Shown: in pieces, positions 40,665 through 53,320 of the stretch | How the letters are laid out: the number at the start of each line of letters is the position of its first letter | Position numbering within the stretch: the stretch's first letter is position 1 | From: Lota lota | Lineage: Eukaryota > Chordata > Actinopteri > Gadiformes > Lotidae | NCBI GenBank assembly: GCA_026745465.1 | Contig: JACYXH010000446.1 | Location: 310,001-374,000 of the forward strand | Direction: 5' to 3' | DNA length: 64,000 nt | The notes under the pieces: model-generated | What the model was told of the DNA's origin: nothing | Databases searched by the model: none | The model's input: only the letters and a program-made list of their open reading frames with translations | Position numbers and translations under genes: made by a program

Positions 40665-42820
40665 GTGTGAATCAATTGATAAAGTGCAGAACATAATCAC
40701 TATGAATTTTATCTCAGAAAATAGCTATCGCTAAAATATATTGCATTTTTATTATCCATTTAGCGCACACACACACGCAAAGACTAGGAGTGTTATGACT
40801 TCATCAACAGTGGAGCATCGTGAAGAGGTTTTTACCGTAAAGCGAAAAGCTCCCCTATCTTCTGCATAACATCTGCTCTGGACAGCTTCACTCTCTTGCC
40901 TGACTTCAGCATCTGGTTGGAAACAACAAGAGCCCAAAATCAGTTCTGAGAAAAGTTATAGAAAAAGGGACTTTAATAGGCAACGGTCAATCACAGGTAA
41001 TAATATAACTGTTCATCATTTCATGCTTCCTTACTTCTCTTTACTCTATCCACCTTACCTCTGGGATTGGCTGAATTGACTCCACAAAGTTGTCCAAGGC
41101 CACCTCCCATATTGCTAGCTTGACTGGAACAGAACAGGGAGCAAGAGGTTAAAGACAGAGTGCACTGCTACTCCAGTACAACTACTACTCTAGTGCTACT
41201 ATTGATACAAGTGCAGTACATATGCACAAATATGTAACTGAAAATCCCATTCCTACTGTTATTGTCCAAAAATAAAACAGCAAAGATGGCGATCTTATCG
41301 TACACATATTACCACCACCAAGGGTTCATAGGATAGTACTTGTTTACCTGACAGAGACAGTGCATTCGAGAAGGCAAACTTCTCCAAAACAGCTTCATTC
41401 TGATCCATCTCGTTGTTCAGGATGAAGTTCCCACGTTGGAGCTTGGAATTTCCCCTGAGAAAAATTATAATACTATTAACTTCTAGAAAGGAGAGCTAGC
41501 GGTAAATCCAGCACACTAAATAACATACTGTATACATACCGTGTGACTGTATACATGAAAGAAGATAAACAAACATACTCTCCAATGGAATAGTTGATCT
41601 CCTCGTTTTCCCAGTGGACCAGGGCCACTTCGTAGGGCTGGATCTCATGCTGTTCCAGGAGCCTCATCGCCTTCTTCATCTGCGGACACAGCCAGCACAG
41701 CACCATGTTGTTACCATCTACACCAACCCAATGTTCTTACAACAAAGATGGTGACTGACAATAACAACTAAATAGTCTATTTTGACCGTTTAAAGCAACA
41801 TTTGGCTCACCGTCTTCTCCTCAACGTTCCAGAAAACCACGGAGCCCTCTCTGAAATGTTGACATGGAGGAGACGGGTCTGTCATGACCACAAAATAACT
41901 ACGGTTCATAGAAAAGGTACTGAACAGAATGAGAAGGAGCAGAGCATCGCTCTACCTGAAGAAGAACATCAAGGCGATGTCGTCGGGCTTGGCCGCCAAG
42001 TCGGTACATATCACGAGCACATTTGAGGCATCTGAAAAAAGCACACACAACGCTGCAATCTGTGGATAATTTACCCACAATTACTATTTTACTATTATCC
42101 AAAGCAACTCACAGTGAATTCTAACTAACTACTTAATTTATGAGCACTGCAGGTAGGGGTAAGGGCATCTTGCTCAAGGAACCACAACTTTCTGTCTGAA
42201 AATCAACACCTTAACCCCTAGACAACCAAAGCATTACCTCTCGGTAAATCCACTTCACTGAAGCCGTGGCTTATGAGGTCGTGGCAAAGGGTTGGCAAGT
42301 GGTACTGGTCGGCTGTCGCAAAGGCAATGCACTGCATCATCTACAGAGGGAAAAATGTATTAACTAAACTTATCAAAAGCACAACAGGCGATAGCTCTAG
42401 GACTCCTGTGAAAGCCACAGGTTGTGTTTGACGTACCTGGTTCTCGACTTGTAAGGGGTGATTGGTTCGCGATGGCTGCTTCGTTCTTGGCCCCTTTGGA
42501 ACCCTTTTCCCAGGTACCGCAACCACTTTCAAATTTGATTTCAGTACAGACTTCCCAAGGGTTGTGGAATAATGTCGTATTTGTGATCCTTTTTCTGTGT
42601 ACATCCCATGGCCGCCTAATGAGACGCTGCTGGGTCTTTGAAACTGATGGGAGAAATGTGCAACTTGTATTGGATTGCATTGATGAGTATCCAGGTAGAA
42701 GGGCTTGGATGGAGACCAGGCTTGTTTGTTTGATGGGACTGTGCTTGTTTGTGGTGGTTCCCCGGCGGTGTGTTGCTTGGTTAAGTCAGAGAGGTTTGGG
42801 TGAAAATATGTACTTCTCAT
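37217..42820 (-). CDS. rmnd1: RMND1, mitochondrial inner-membrane translation factor (DUF155)
   Basis: Eleven coding exons on the minus strand: 42437-42820, 42238-42340, 41956-42031, 41811-41850, 41579-41679, 41348-41454, 41059-41123, 40836-40912, 40449-40569, 38341-38457 and 37217-37249. All have AG/GT borders and consistent phases, giving 407 residues (human 449). Start at MRSTYFHPN, the first ATG in frame after an upstream stop. Diagnostic stretches are [89 protein letters not shown] and [15 protein letters not shown]. The tiny last exon adds [10 protein letters not shown] and completes the C-terminal membrane helix. RMND1 supports mitochondrial translation, probably by tethering mitoribosomes near mRNA granules. 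The last intron is filled by a minisatellite built from this gene's own donor. Confidence 0.95.
37491..38365 (-). repeat. rmnd1: Minisatellite of about 27 copies (32-33 bp) carrying the rmnd1 5' splice site
   Basis: Plus-strand units read roughly TTCAGGTTACCTCTAAAGTG then ATGAGATATGTG, spaced 32 or 33 bases (first at 37491, 37524, 37557, 37589, 37621). On the minus strand each contains CATCACTTTAGAG|GTAACC, nearly the same as the end of the penultimate rmnd1 coding exon and its donor (CATCACTATAGAG|GTAACT at 38341). The array fills most of the last intron and abuts the exon. Confidence 0.93.
39835..40049. mobile_element. Fold-back (MITE-like) element
   Basis: About 50-base terminal inverted repeats: left GGGTACATTACCCATTAATT, right ending AATAATGTGCCC, with a perfect inverted core AACATTAGTTAATGCAGTAA. 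215 bases in all, AT-rich, no coding. Target duplication not resolved. Confidence 0.7.
40140..40420 (-). mobile_element. Second copy of the fbxo30-intron transposon family
   Basis: On the minus strand it shares GAAATGCTCTGTGAGAAT, ACCAATCAGGGC, CTCTTCCCTGATTGGTTCGG and AATCCATCTTGCCTG with 5366-5761, in the same order, and begins AAAGATGCTTAAGGTAGGAT, a diverged terminal repeat. The other end is unclear. Confidence 0.6.
40588..40661. repeat. (CA)n microsatellite
   Basis: Pure CA tract about 15 bases beyond the 5' end of the 40449-40569 rmnd1 exon, next to its acceptor and branch-point region. Confidence 0.95.
42090..42231 (+). repeat. tRNA-SINE-like fish dispersed repeat
   Basis: TTATCCAAAGCAACTCACAG, then CAGGTAGGGGTAAGGGC, CTTGCTCAAGGAACC and CACCTTAACCCCTAGAC, related to 14043-14235. 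It fills the rmnd1 intron between coding exons 2 and 3. Confidence 0.55.
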
Positions 42821-44003
42821 GACTGCCGCGCCCCCACTCTGCACCACAACGTCCGTAGAAGCATCGCGGCATGGGATGGGGTGCTTTCAACAACACAGGA
42901 GGAGACAGATGCCACTTCAATGACTTCAGTTTCATACCTCTGTATGCCCGCCTCATTTTTATATCAAAGGTGTTTTGCGGGACTATTACAAATAACAAAC
43001 TGTAAATACAATTGGACTATATGCAACTGCAGACTCGTGAACACACACACACACACAGGGATACACTTGCGCAAACACAAACAAACACACACATACATCT
43101 GCACACACATACTATTGGAAAACGATTCGACTACTAGAATACGATTATTCATTACAGATAATAAAAGGAAAGGACATAAGACTGACCTTGGCTCAGTGGA
43201 CTTTAAGTGAAGGAATGCGCTGAGCTCAAATTTGAGAGGACATGAATGCTCAACAAATGTTCAACACTTGTGAGATCCTGAGGAACGTATCCGTCGTTAG
43301 GATGAATTGAACTAGCGAACAGGATGAAGAGAAGTTAGCCTTGCTGTGAACATAATAACAGTTCAGGAGGCTATAGCGGCTAGCTGGTCAGAGAATGAAT
43401 GATAAAACCTGCATTGTTATTGTTGTTTAACATAATAAACGACCCGGGTTGCTAAACTCAACTAACGTCTCACCTACTGTGAAGTTAATAAGGTTTGTAA
43501 TTTAAAGCAAAGAATCAGCTGAATGTTATGTTGACACCACGGTGGGTCCTGTGAATATTGTTCATACAATAAAGTTTCATTTGAACGTCAAGTTCCTGTT
43601 TGGAATGACGTGATTTTACGTCACGACTAAATTATACTATACACTATATACAAAATGCATGTGTTATTCTAGTTTGAATACGAGTGCATCTCTCTATTAT
43701 GGTTGTATTTTTGTTCATTTTAACAATAATAAAAAATACATTAAATATATTGTAAACAATAACTTGTATTCTGTTTGATTCCACTCTGTAATACAATAAT
43801 ATTGCTAATTCAATTTGATTTTAAAACCAAATGATTACCCTTTATATCGCATTTCATTTTAATAGTGGTACGAACGTCCCATTCCCAACCTGAACAGCAG
43901 CGCCCTCTTTGGTAAACCCTGGACATTTGTTTTCTGTTGCTTGGAGACTTCGTGCAAAAGGACAAGAAAGCCTTCATGATAACACATTCCTACATTGACT
44001 TTA
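42821..44003. promoter_or_regulatory. Head-to-head intergenic region of rmnd1 and ccdc170
   Basis: 1.18 kb between the rmnd1 start (minus) and the predicted ccdc170 start (plus). A CRE-like TTACGTCA at 43616-43623, preceded by TGACG at 43606-43610, is the only site I would point to. A CA tract lies near 43042-43057. In human, ARMT1 lies between these two genes; no ARMT1 coding sequence was recognised here. Confidence 0.3.
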
Positions 44004-44628
44004 ATGATGGAAGTTCTTGAAAACTTCGATGAGGTAGGCAAAGGAATTTATAACATCAAATTACCCTTTTCATAAAGAATGACAGTCGTTTTTGCTAGGT
44101 TAGGTTCCTCTGCAGAGAAATTGTAAGAAATGTTGTCCTGTGTTCTTTCAATAGAATTAAACGCAAGGCATTGCTTGAAGAAGTCCAATATCATAAACGT
44201 TTTTATTCATAGACATTGTTAATAATACAATGACACAATAAAAATTTTTACAAAACACTTATAGTAGTTCACATATTACTCGTGGACTACTACTAGACTT
44301 CTAGTACTGCTATTCGCCTACTTCCAATACTTCTACTACCACCTCTGGGCTAATACCACGACTGTTGCTAACAACAATCAACATTAATATAATATTATTA
44401 ATAACAATGCCGGTTCTGGTCAGACAAAGCTGTGTGGGGAGCGGGAGCGGCTGCGTGTGCGGGTGGGGGTGTTGGAGGAGAGCCTGCGGTGCTCGGAGGT
44501 GGAGTGCAGGGCCAGCAGGGTGACTCTGATGAGGCTGATGGAAGAACTGGAGCAGGAGAGGAGGAGGGCCGCCAGCAGCACTGCAGCCCGCCAGTCACTG
44601 CAAGAGGTACGCATGCACACACATGGCT

Positions 44629-44709
<81 letters not shown>

Positions 44710-47700
44710 TGCACGCACACACACAGATACACATTTATGGATACAAACGCACACACACACACGGATACGCACGCACACATACAAACACAAACACACACAC
44801 ACACGGATACGCACGCACACACACACAAACATACACACACACATACGCGCGGATACGCACCAACACACACACATACATGGATACGCACACACATACTTGG
44901 ATTACGCACGCACACACCCACACACACTCACACACAAGGATACGCATGCAAACACACACACAAATGCATACATGGATACGCACAGACGCACAGATGGATA
45001 CGCCTGTGCCCACCATGCTCCTGCACACATGTGAACACATACACACACACACACACATGGATACACTTGCGCACGCACAAACACAAACACGCTTGCCAGG
45101 AACAGAACTGCATAACACACTGGCAAGTGTGACATAATCCAGTTCTAAGTGTAGTGGGGGGTCCTGTGTGTATGTGTGTCTCCAGGAGTTGGAGGGCCTG
45201 GCCGTGGGCAGGCGGAGCGGGGAGCAGGAGAAGCAGAGCCTGATGGAGCGGCTGGAGGCCGGCCAGCGGGTGGTGGAGGCGGCGACGCGGGAGTCCCAGT
45301 GTCTGCAGGGGCAGGTGGAGGAGCTGGACCGCCAGCTCCACAGGAGCCGCGCCGAGACCCAGGCGTCTCAGAGGCAGCTCCACCACCTCCTGGAGACACT
45401 GGCAAAGGCCTTGGGGTTGCCGGGCGACCCCGGGGGCGTCGCCGCGCAGGTAACCGAGGCGGACATCTTACGCCGAGTGGATGAGCTCTGCTCCGGGCAG
45501 CAGGACGCGAAAAGGGTGTGTGGAGGGGGATGCATGACACTCACACGTGCACACACACATACACACGGATACGCAAACAAACACATGTTGAATTATTGGA
45601 TCTGAGGGTTTTAGTCTTTTCAATCGATTTTTGGAAACTGAATATTTCCTCCCATCACTTTATTATCAGTATCACTGTAGAAGATAAATTATTGTGTTTT
45701 TGTTTTGTATTTTGTATTTTTGTATTATTTTTAGTCTTTTCATAACCCTTTTTAATCCTGTGTATGAAACCTCTTCTCCTATCCTATCATTCTTTAAAAT
45801 GTACTTTCTACCCTCTCTCTCTTCCTATCTCTCCCTTCCTATCTTTCCAATCCTCTCTCCAACCCTCTCTCACTCTTCCTCTCTCTCTCCAACCCTCTCT
45901 CTTCCTTTCTCTTTCTTCCTCACTCTCCCTCTCTCTCTCCCTCCAGGTGATGGAGACCAGACTGTCTGAGGTCTCTGCGGAGCTGAGCCAGCAGTCGGAC
46001 CTCCAGAAGGGGACGGAGCAGAGGGCCCAGCGGGCGGAGCATCAGCTGGTGGACCTGAGGGAGCGGCTGCAGGGCGTGCAGGCTGACCTGCTGGCTGTGG
46101 ACGCGCATCGCGATGCCCTCAGACACACCATGCAGCATGTGAGCACAGCAGACACACTGCAGACACACACACATGCATAGATGCACACGCATGCACACAA
46201 AGATGTCTGCCACACTTTGGATTCATACGAATCAATAAATTATCCTATTTATTTTATTTGCCTGGTGATGTGTTGTAGACTGTGTCTGTTTGTGTGTGTG
46301 TGTGTGTGTGTGTGTTGATAATGTTGGTTTTGCTGACTACAACCAGTTTGGTTCTGAACAGCACGAACAGTTCCTCGTGTTGTGATGATGAGTTGGTTTG
46401 GTTCCGAACAGCACGAAGAGTTCCTCAAGCTGTTGATGGAAACCATGAAGATAGATGGAGTGGATCTGGACCTGGGCGTCGACATGAGGCTCCGGCTCAT
46501 CCAGTCCCGGGCAGAACAGCTCGTCAAACAGGAAGGAACAGCCGTGGTGGAGAACAAAACGCTTGCCTACAGCCTACAGAGAAAGGTATCCGTAGCAATG
46601 ATGAATATAGCACGGTGTCTCATGAAATGGTGTCCGGTAATGTGCCATGTCACTGAAACTAATACTGTTAAGAGTTTTGTTACTTTTTCAAAAGCTAGCT
46701 CATGTCCAACAACGTACCTGAATTAACGCTTTGGGAATCAAAGTATCTCTTTGTAACTAACCCCACCTCCTCCTCCTCCTATTTGGCGCCAGTTGAAGCA
46801 GCAGAAGGAGCGTCTGGAGAGCAAGGAGCTCCACACGGCCCTCCTGAGGAAGAAGGTGCTGGAGATGGAGGAGCAGGAGAGGAGGAGCCACTCAGCTCTA
46901 GCCCTGGAGCGGGATGGAGCCCTGGGGGCCGTCCGCAGGCTCCACAAGAAGGTGGAGCGTCTGCAGAGCGAGCTGAACGCCGCTAAGCTCTCCAACGCAG
47001 AGCTCGGGGCCCAGGTGTCCGACAGCACCCAGCTCAAGGTAGAGGGGAGGCGGGTGCAGACATGTAGTCCACCCAGAGGCAGGGTCAGGTGACATTGAGG
47101 GCTGAGATCTACTGTGTGTGTGTGTGTGTATGTATGTATGTAAGAAAAGGGTAGGTCATTAGTTATATTAAAGAGTGGATGGGTTGTACTGTTGTCATAC
47201 TCTATCTTTAATTTTGTTTTGGTTCGGCCAAGTCTCCCACAACCAGATTTTTTTCATTTGGAATGAAGATATTGGATCTTGATTTTGGTCAGGTGGTTAA
47301 CAGGACGTCCACTGTTACTTTTCCCCCCGTTCACGTATTTCCAATGCTGTTGCCATGGGCCATTCTTTATGTGTGTGTGCGCGTGCATGTAAACACACAA
47401 GCTGGCCGTGCTGGAGCAGAGCGAGAGCCTACAGCAGCAGAGCAGGTCTCTGGAGACTCTGGCCGAGGGGAAGACCAGAGCAGAGGAGAGGCTGAGGGTC
47501 ATGACCTCTGACTTCCAGGGCCGAGAGCAGAGGGCCAGGGAGGACCAGTGGCAGATCGCCTCCCTCACACACTCGCTTGACCAGGTCTCCGAGAGGGAGA
47601 GAGAGGTGAGGCCTGGAGCAAAATATCCTTAACCAGTTTCACCTCATATACAAATATTGAGATGGATTTTCTTTTTCTTAAAATATGAACACATGAATGT

Positions 47701-48235
47701 GTAATTAATAGGATATTCAAAGTTACAGCAAATTTGTGTAGTTCACTTTTATCCCTGCTGTTATTTCTCAATGTAGGTTATTTTACACAAAGAACATAAT
47801 TTTTATGTTAAGGATTTGAAAGTAAATTCATAAAACAACCCCGGGATACCAGTCAGTGTACAGTGTATTAATGGAAAAAATAGAAAAGGTCAGCCTTCAG
47901 ATCCTAAACCTCTCCGTCCTCTGGTGTCTCAGCTGGTCAACTTCCGCATGGTCATCTCCCAAATGCTGGGTCTGGACGCCACAACCCAAGTCACCGTGCC
48001 AAATAACCAGATCATCAGGTCACTGGACAGCTTACTCCACCCTCCTCCTCTTCCTCCTCCTCATCTTACTCATCATCACCATCACCATCACCACCCGCCC
48101 CTCACTGGGTTCTGGCCGTGCCCCGCCCACCCAGAGCCTCACACGGGGCTCAGGGAGATCCAGGCCCAGCGTAACAGCGCCCCCACTGGCCAAGAGGAGA
48201 ACAACACCTCTAGGGCCTCGCACTCTGGGCCCTAG
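44004..48235 (+). CDS. ccdc170: CCDC170, coiled-coil domain-containing protein (Golgi/microtubule associated)
   Basis: Predicted coding exons 44004-44033, 44424-44606, 45186-45515, 45947-46138, 46412-46585, 46793-47038, 47402-47605 and 47933-48235, every one a multiple of three and phase 0. Total 553 residues; human CCDC170 is longer (715), so 5' exons may be missing or lost. The first exon (MMEVLENFDE) is the least certain. The rest is almost continuous Glu/Arg/Gln-rich coiled coil. Family-like stretches are MKIDGVDLDLGVDMRLRLIQ, RAEQLVKQEGTAVVENK and LVNFRMVISQMLGLDATTQV. The C-terminus departs into a Pro-rich run and His8 encoded by a CTC/CAC microsatellite before ending SHSGP. Human CCDC170 binds and stabilises Golgi-associated microtubules. 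Introns carry long CA/ggatacgcac repeats, and one acceptor is duplicated. Confidence 0.85.
44630..45070. repeat. (CA)n plus degenerate GGATACGCAC minisatellite
   Basis: Pure CA from about 44630 to 44705, then CA-rich sequence punctuated by GGATACGCAC at irregular spacing to about 45070, filling most of the ccdc170 intron 44607-45185. A short related stretch follows the next exon near 45550. The overlapping long open frames are His/Thr artefacts. Confidence 0.85.
45516..45946 (+). other. ccdc170: ccdc170 intron, CT-rich
   Basis: 431 bases with a long polypyrimidine region (about 45800-45945, CTCTCTCC/CTTCCT) leading into the acceptor at 45946. No other feature seen. Confidence 0.6.
46345..46435 (+). 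repeat. ccdc170: Duplicated acceptor and exon start in ccdc170
   Basis: TTTGGTTCTGAACAGCACGA (about 46347) and TTTGGTTCCGAACAGCACGA (about 46397) are copies offset by exactly 50 bases. The second is the real acceptor and start of the exon at 46412. The first would read HEQFLVL and then TGA. Confidence 0.85.
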
Positions 48236-49532
48236 AACGGCATCACAAGCCTCTACTTTAATCTAAACCCTCTTAGGGTCTCTAGCACAGAGGGGTAGGT
48301 TGATGCAATGGTCATGAGTTACTGATGAGGCCTGACAATTTAGTTTTCTAAGTTGTCAATCTTATCTAATGTATGTCTTCGGAAAGAGTCTGTATTTGTG
48401 TGATTGACCAGAGTTATAAAAAGAGACATGTCTATTTGTGTTTTGTTCGTATGATGCTGAATATTTTTGTTTCAATACATTTCACACATCATCGGAAGAG
48501 CATGTTTTACTAATGGAAACCAGGTGCAGTAAAATAAATACAAAAAACAAAAGACAAAGTCAAAAAAAGGATTTGGCATTCATTGTTTGTGATAGTAAGA
48601 TATTCATACAATATTGATATTCTTTTTTGTTCATCGTTATATACACATTTGGATAAATAATTCTGGACTGTTACAGATTTGAGATAGAGACATAGAAAAT
48701 ATACTGTTTTTCTATTCTTCAGTGTTACTCTCACGGCCATGATTGAAGTGGTTAAAAAAATACATGAGACAGTCAAGTTTATGGACAGCATATTGTAAGC
48801 ATGATCCCTCATGTGAGCGTGGCACTATGGTCGCCACTTACGTGATGCTAGCGTTTGGCGTCGTTGGTTTAATCACCATGGACGCACGACATCAATGAAT
48901 TCAATGAATTCGGGAGCATTTCATGTTAAAAAAATACACTATACATGACTGGCACACGGCAGCGGCGAAGAGATCGGGTGAATCAAAGCAAAAAAAGAGA
49001 ACAGCATGCTGAAAAGTACAAAAATAACTGCGATATATAAGATACTGTATATTAAAAGCTATTTTACACGTTTTACGACAAATAATAATTATCATTCGTC
49101 GTTACGAGCAAAAAAATAACAGGCTACATTTTCATCAATTTTTATCAAGTCGGACGTAAGTACACCATGCCATGTGCATTCAGTCCCTTCTTAAAACTCG
49201 CTCTTCCATCGGCCTCGTCTCTTCAGTGGCCAATCACACACTTTTTAGCTTTTTGTTGTTGTTTCTGATCGTGACAAAGAGGAAGCGTTTCTTTGTTATT
49301 TACAGAGGTATACACATCCTAAAAACAGTGTTATGCCTTATCCTATGTGCTAAACAAAAAAGAGATGATGAACCGTTGACCAGAAGGTACACAACCAACC
49401 CCCACATTTCTCTCACAGTTCTTTAAACAGCGACTACCGGGTTGAAGAAGAGAGATGGCCGTGATTGATCGTACCAGGTCATGATACCGGGTCAGAACGG
49501 CGTCAGACTCGAACCAGCAGCCCACCCCCTCA
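48236..49532. other. Convergent 3' ends of ccdc170 and syne1; no ESR1
   Basis: 1.3 kb of AT-rich sequence holding both 3' UTRs. AATAAA at 48533-48538 (+) is a candidate end signal for ccdc170. In human, ESR1 lies between CCDC170 and SYNE1; there is no room for it and no nuclear-receptor sequence is visible here. Confidence 0.6.
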
Positions 49533-50906
49533 TCACACGGGCGGGGGTCCGTTGGTGTAGCTGAGCATGGGGTAGAAGGAGTGGGCGAAGTTGTTGGACT
49601 GGCTGCAGGTGTAGTCCTCCTCCGTCATGGGCACGAGGAGGTAGGTCACGGCCACCAGCAGGAAGAGCAGGAGGAGCTGGATGGGGAGTGCCACCCAGAG
49701 GACGCGCCGCAGGAACGCCCAGGAGGAGGAGGAGGAGGAGGAGGAAGAGGGCTGGCTCCGGCCCGGCTCAGAACGGGAGGAAACGGACCCAACGTCGCTG
49801 TGAGACCTGGTCACGGTCACACACATACACACAAATGCACACATGGGCGCGCACACACACACACACACACACACACGCACGTATGGGCACGCACACACAC
49901 ACACACACACAGACACATTCAAACACACATGATGGAACAAGGCAACCGACGTGGTTTAGTGGATTGCGTCTCCTGCTAAGGACCTACACGTTCCCTCAAT
50001 CTTTTCGCTCTTGCGATCTCACAGTGTTTATGTTGAAATGGGGGCTTAGTATATGGCCATTTTCTTTAAAGGTTCACAAATACAAGCTATACTCACAATT
50101 TTTTTTTATCACATACTAATTGACTAAGTCTAATCTAATTTCACGAAACAAAAAGGCTAAACCTTTGCTGTAGAGCTCATTACGTGATTATTTGAATGTG
50201 TTTAACAATATACTCTCACGTGATTTTCAATCCAAATAAGATGTCGGTTAAATATGAGAAGGGACTTGGACCAATGCCTTGTGTTTGTCTATAAATTCCC
50301 CCCTTGGAAAGAAAACTCCCAAAAATGTGTACATAGCATTTGACATTGGTGATCTACACAGAAACCAAAACAGCAACACAATTCACAAGACAATTCAGTT
50401 TTCTTTTCTCCATAAAACAGGGAATGTATGCAAGCTTGCATTCCTTTGCAGAGGGAGGAGTTAGGGCAGAAGGCAAACAAACATGCCACTGGAAGATGTT
50501 TCCTATCAAAATAATTTAAAAGGCTTGGATCTCTTGGAAAATTGCAAAAGAGCATGCCAAGGCAGGAGCGAAGCAGAAAACACTTTAAAAAAGGGTAGTT
50601 TTTGTTATTATTCACCATCTGAATACTCCACCTCCCTCAGGAAAGTCGATCAAAACAGCCCGTGTTCTCAAACCTCTCAGTGGGCGTATTGTCTGTTAAA
50701 GGCCACTTCACACCTTCCTCATTTTGTCGCTTACACCTTCTTCTGTGTGGTATACTACTGAATACACTCTGTTATGCGGTCTCTAGTAGGCCCGGTGTTC
50801 TGTTCTGATCACACTGAAATGGTAGCGTAAATCTCCTCAATGTTTCCTCTGACCCCTTTGACCCAACATGGAGATGTGAGAAGATCAACTGATGGCAGAT
50901 TGAGGT

Positions 50907-50937
<31 letters not shown>

Positions 50938-52560
50938 GGATGGTGGATAGTAGAAGTAATATAAAGAGAAGAAGAAGAAAATGTCACGCATAAGGAAGAG
51001 AGAGAGAGAGAGAGAGAGAAAAAAACAGCAACTGCAGCCGTTGTTCATTGCAGACATTTTGTGACAGCTCGGTGATTCGAAGACAAAGTGTGTGTATGTG
51101 TGTGTGTGCGTGTGCGCGCTGCGTTATAGCATAAACGGGGGCGTGTTAGCTAAAGAGAGAACCTCTGGTTAGCCAAGTAGATCAGCCATAAGACGACGAC
51201 GGTGGGAGGGCAGCCTTGCAGACAGCGCCCCCCTGTGGAAGCCATGTTGCTACGAGTGTTTGGACCCACCCATCCCTAACCCTGCTCCCTCCCCTCTAGC
51301 CTAGCCTACACACAGGGTCTAGACGCGGAGAAGATGATGGAATCCATTGTCATGAGCCACCAATCTGGTGTCAAAACCACCATTGGGGTGGTGGGACAAG
51401 AGGGGACAAGGAGGTGAGACTGTGGGGGAGGGGGCGGTGGCAGGCCTTAGGAGGAGGAGTAAAGGGGAGGGGACGGGCGTGAGAGGTGGGTAGGAGGTGC
51501 GTGTGTTAGTAAACACAAACAGTGCATCATGGGTAGGATGAGTTCCATTATCTTCTGGTTTTGGGGGCGGGGGGAGGGGGGAAAGGTGCGCTACGGTCCA
51601 GCAACAGAACAGTACCTGAGGTGTGAGCGGCTGACTGGGGCTCCAGTCCGAGACACATTACTTTTGCCTCGTTGCTGTTTGCCATGAACAGGAATGGGGG
51701 TGAGGGGTGAGGGGGGTAAAACAAAGAAAGTATGTTTCAGTCCAGGCAAATAAAAGACAAAGCTACCCATGAAAGAAAGTCCCCCCAAAAAAAAGATATA
51801 AACATAAGGAGGAAGTGCAGCAACAAAATGGTACGTAAAGGCGGCAAGACAGTCGATCCAAGGACTTCGAGATGAGAGTTTAGTTTTCTCCAAAGCACAC
51901 GGCTGCTTTGAAGCGCTCAGTGGCTGTTGGACCGTGCAATCACGCCACAGACAAGCTGAGTTTATCTACCGACGTATAAACTACGACATGAAAGGTAGGG
52001 GTTGCTCTGAACACGAAAATGCTTATATGGATTGACGAACAAACGCGCTACGTCGTGAACCAAAATTGTTCCGTGCCCATAGTGTTGATCTGGGTAATTT
52101 GTTGTCAAACTAATAGTGCTGCCAAGGAGACACATTTCCTCAGAACAAGACAGAGCTTAAAACAATAGTCAAGTAGTAGTTAAAGCTAAATCATATTTAG
52201 AATGAATAGTAAGTTAAGTAAGCTAAATAAAATATGAGAATAGAGGAGGTATGCCTGGAACAAAACACAGCTAAAAATGGCAACATGTTTCACCATAAAA
52301 CAGTTTGCAACTGGTCTGCCTTGAAATGACCAAAGGTGAAAGACAACTTTAAGTTGTGTTAAGTGCTAACTTAACTTCAACATTTGAAGGCAGCCAAGAC
52401 ACTAACTGTTTTTCTTTTCATTATTTTCAAGTTGAAACAAGTAGCTTTTTTTGTCACCCGAAGAAATAATCCTTCGGTTAATGAGAAACCGAAAAAAAGT
52501 CCCCAAAGTAAACCAAGTTAAAACAACCAGAAAAAAAAGAGAGGAAGAGAGATTGAGAGG

Positions 52561-52650
<90 letters not shown>

Positions 52651-53150
52651 ATGATTTCTCTGTCGTTGTGCCGATGATCTGGGAATAAAGAAGATAATGT
52701 GAAGACAGGTCAAAAAAGCTTTTGGAAGGGGGATTGAGAATGTGTGGAGGTGGATGAGCCGAGGTCTGGGAGGTGGCCGCGGTGATTCAGGTGCTGGCCT
52801 GTGGTGCTGACTACGGGTTTGATGCACTTTGGACATCTGACCAGGTGTTTTCTTTTGGCCAAATCAATTTTCTTTCAATTTTTTTTAAAACGCTCTTCAT
52901 GACGCGCCGGGCGTGTGCACGTTACCGATCGGCGGCGGCTCGGCGTGCTCCTCCCCGACGCCGGGCTGACTGAACCGGATGTGTCCAGGTCATCAGCGGA
53001 CGACCAAGAAGACAGGTCCTGAGAGAGAGAGAGAGAGGGAGGGATGGAGCAGAGAGAGAGAGAGAGACATACGGACAGAGGGACGGACAGAGAAAGAGAG
53101 AGACAGACAGACAGACGGACGGAAAGAGCGAGACAGACAGACAGACGTAC

Positions 53151-53183
<33 letters not shown>

Positions 53184-53289
53184 TGGAGCAGAGAGAGAGA
53201 GAGAGACATACGGACAGAGGGACGGACAGAGAAAGAGAGAGACAGACAGACAGACGGACGGAAAGAGCGAGACAGACAGACAGACGTAC

Positions 53290-53320
<31 letters not shown>

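Noticed and set aside
44432-45137. Long open frames rich in His/Thr or Cys/Val across 44.4-45.1 kb on both strands
   Set aside because: They are CA-repeat translations; only 44424-44606 has coiled-coil coding character and proper splice sites.
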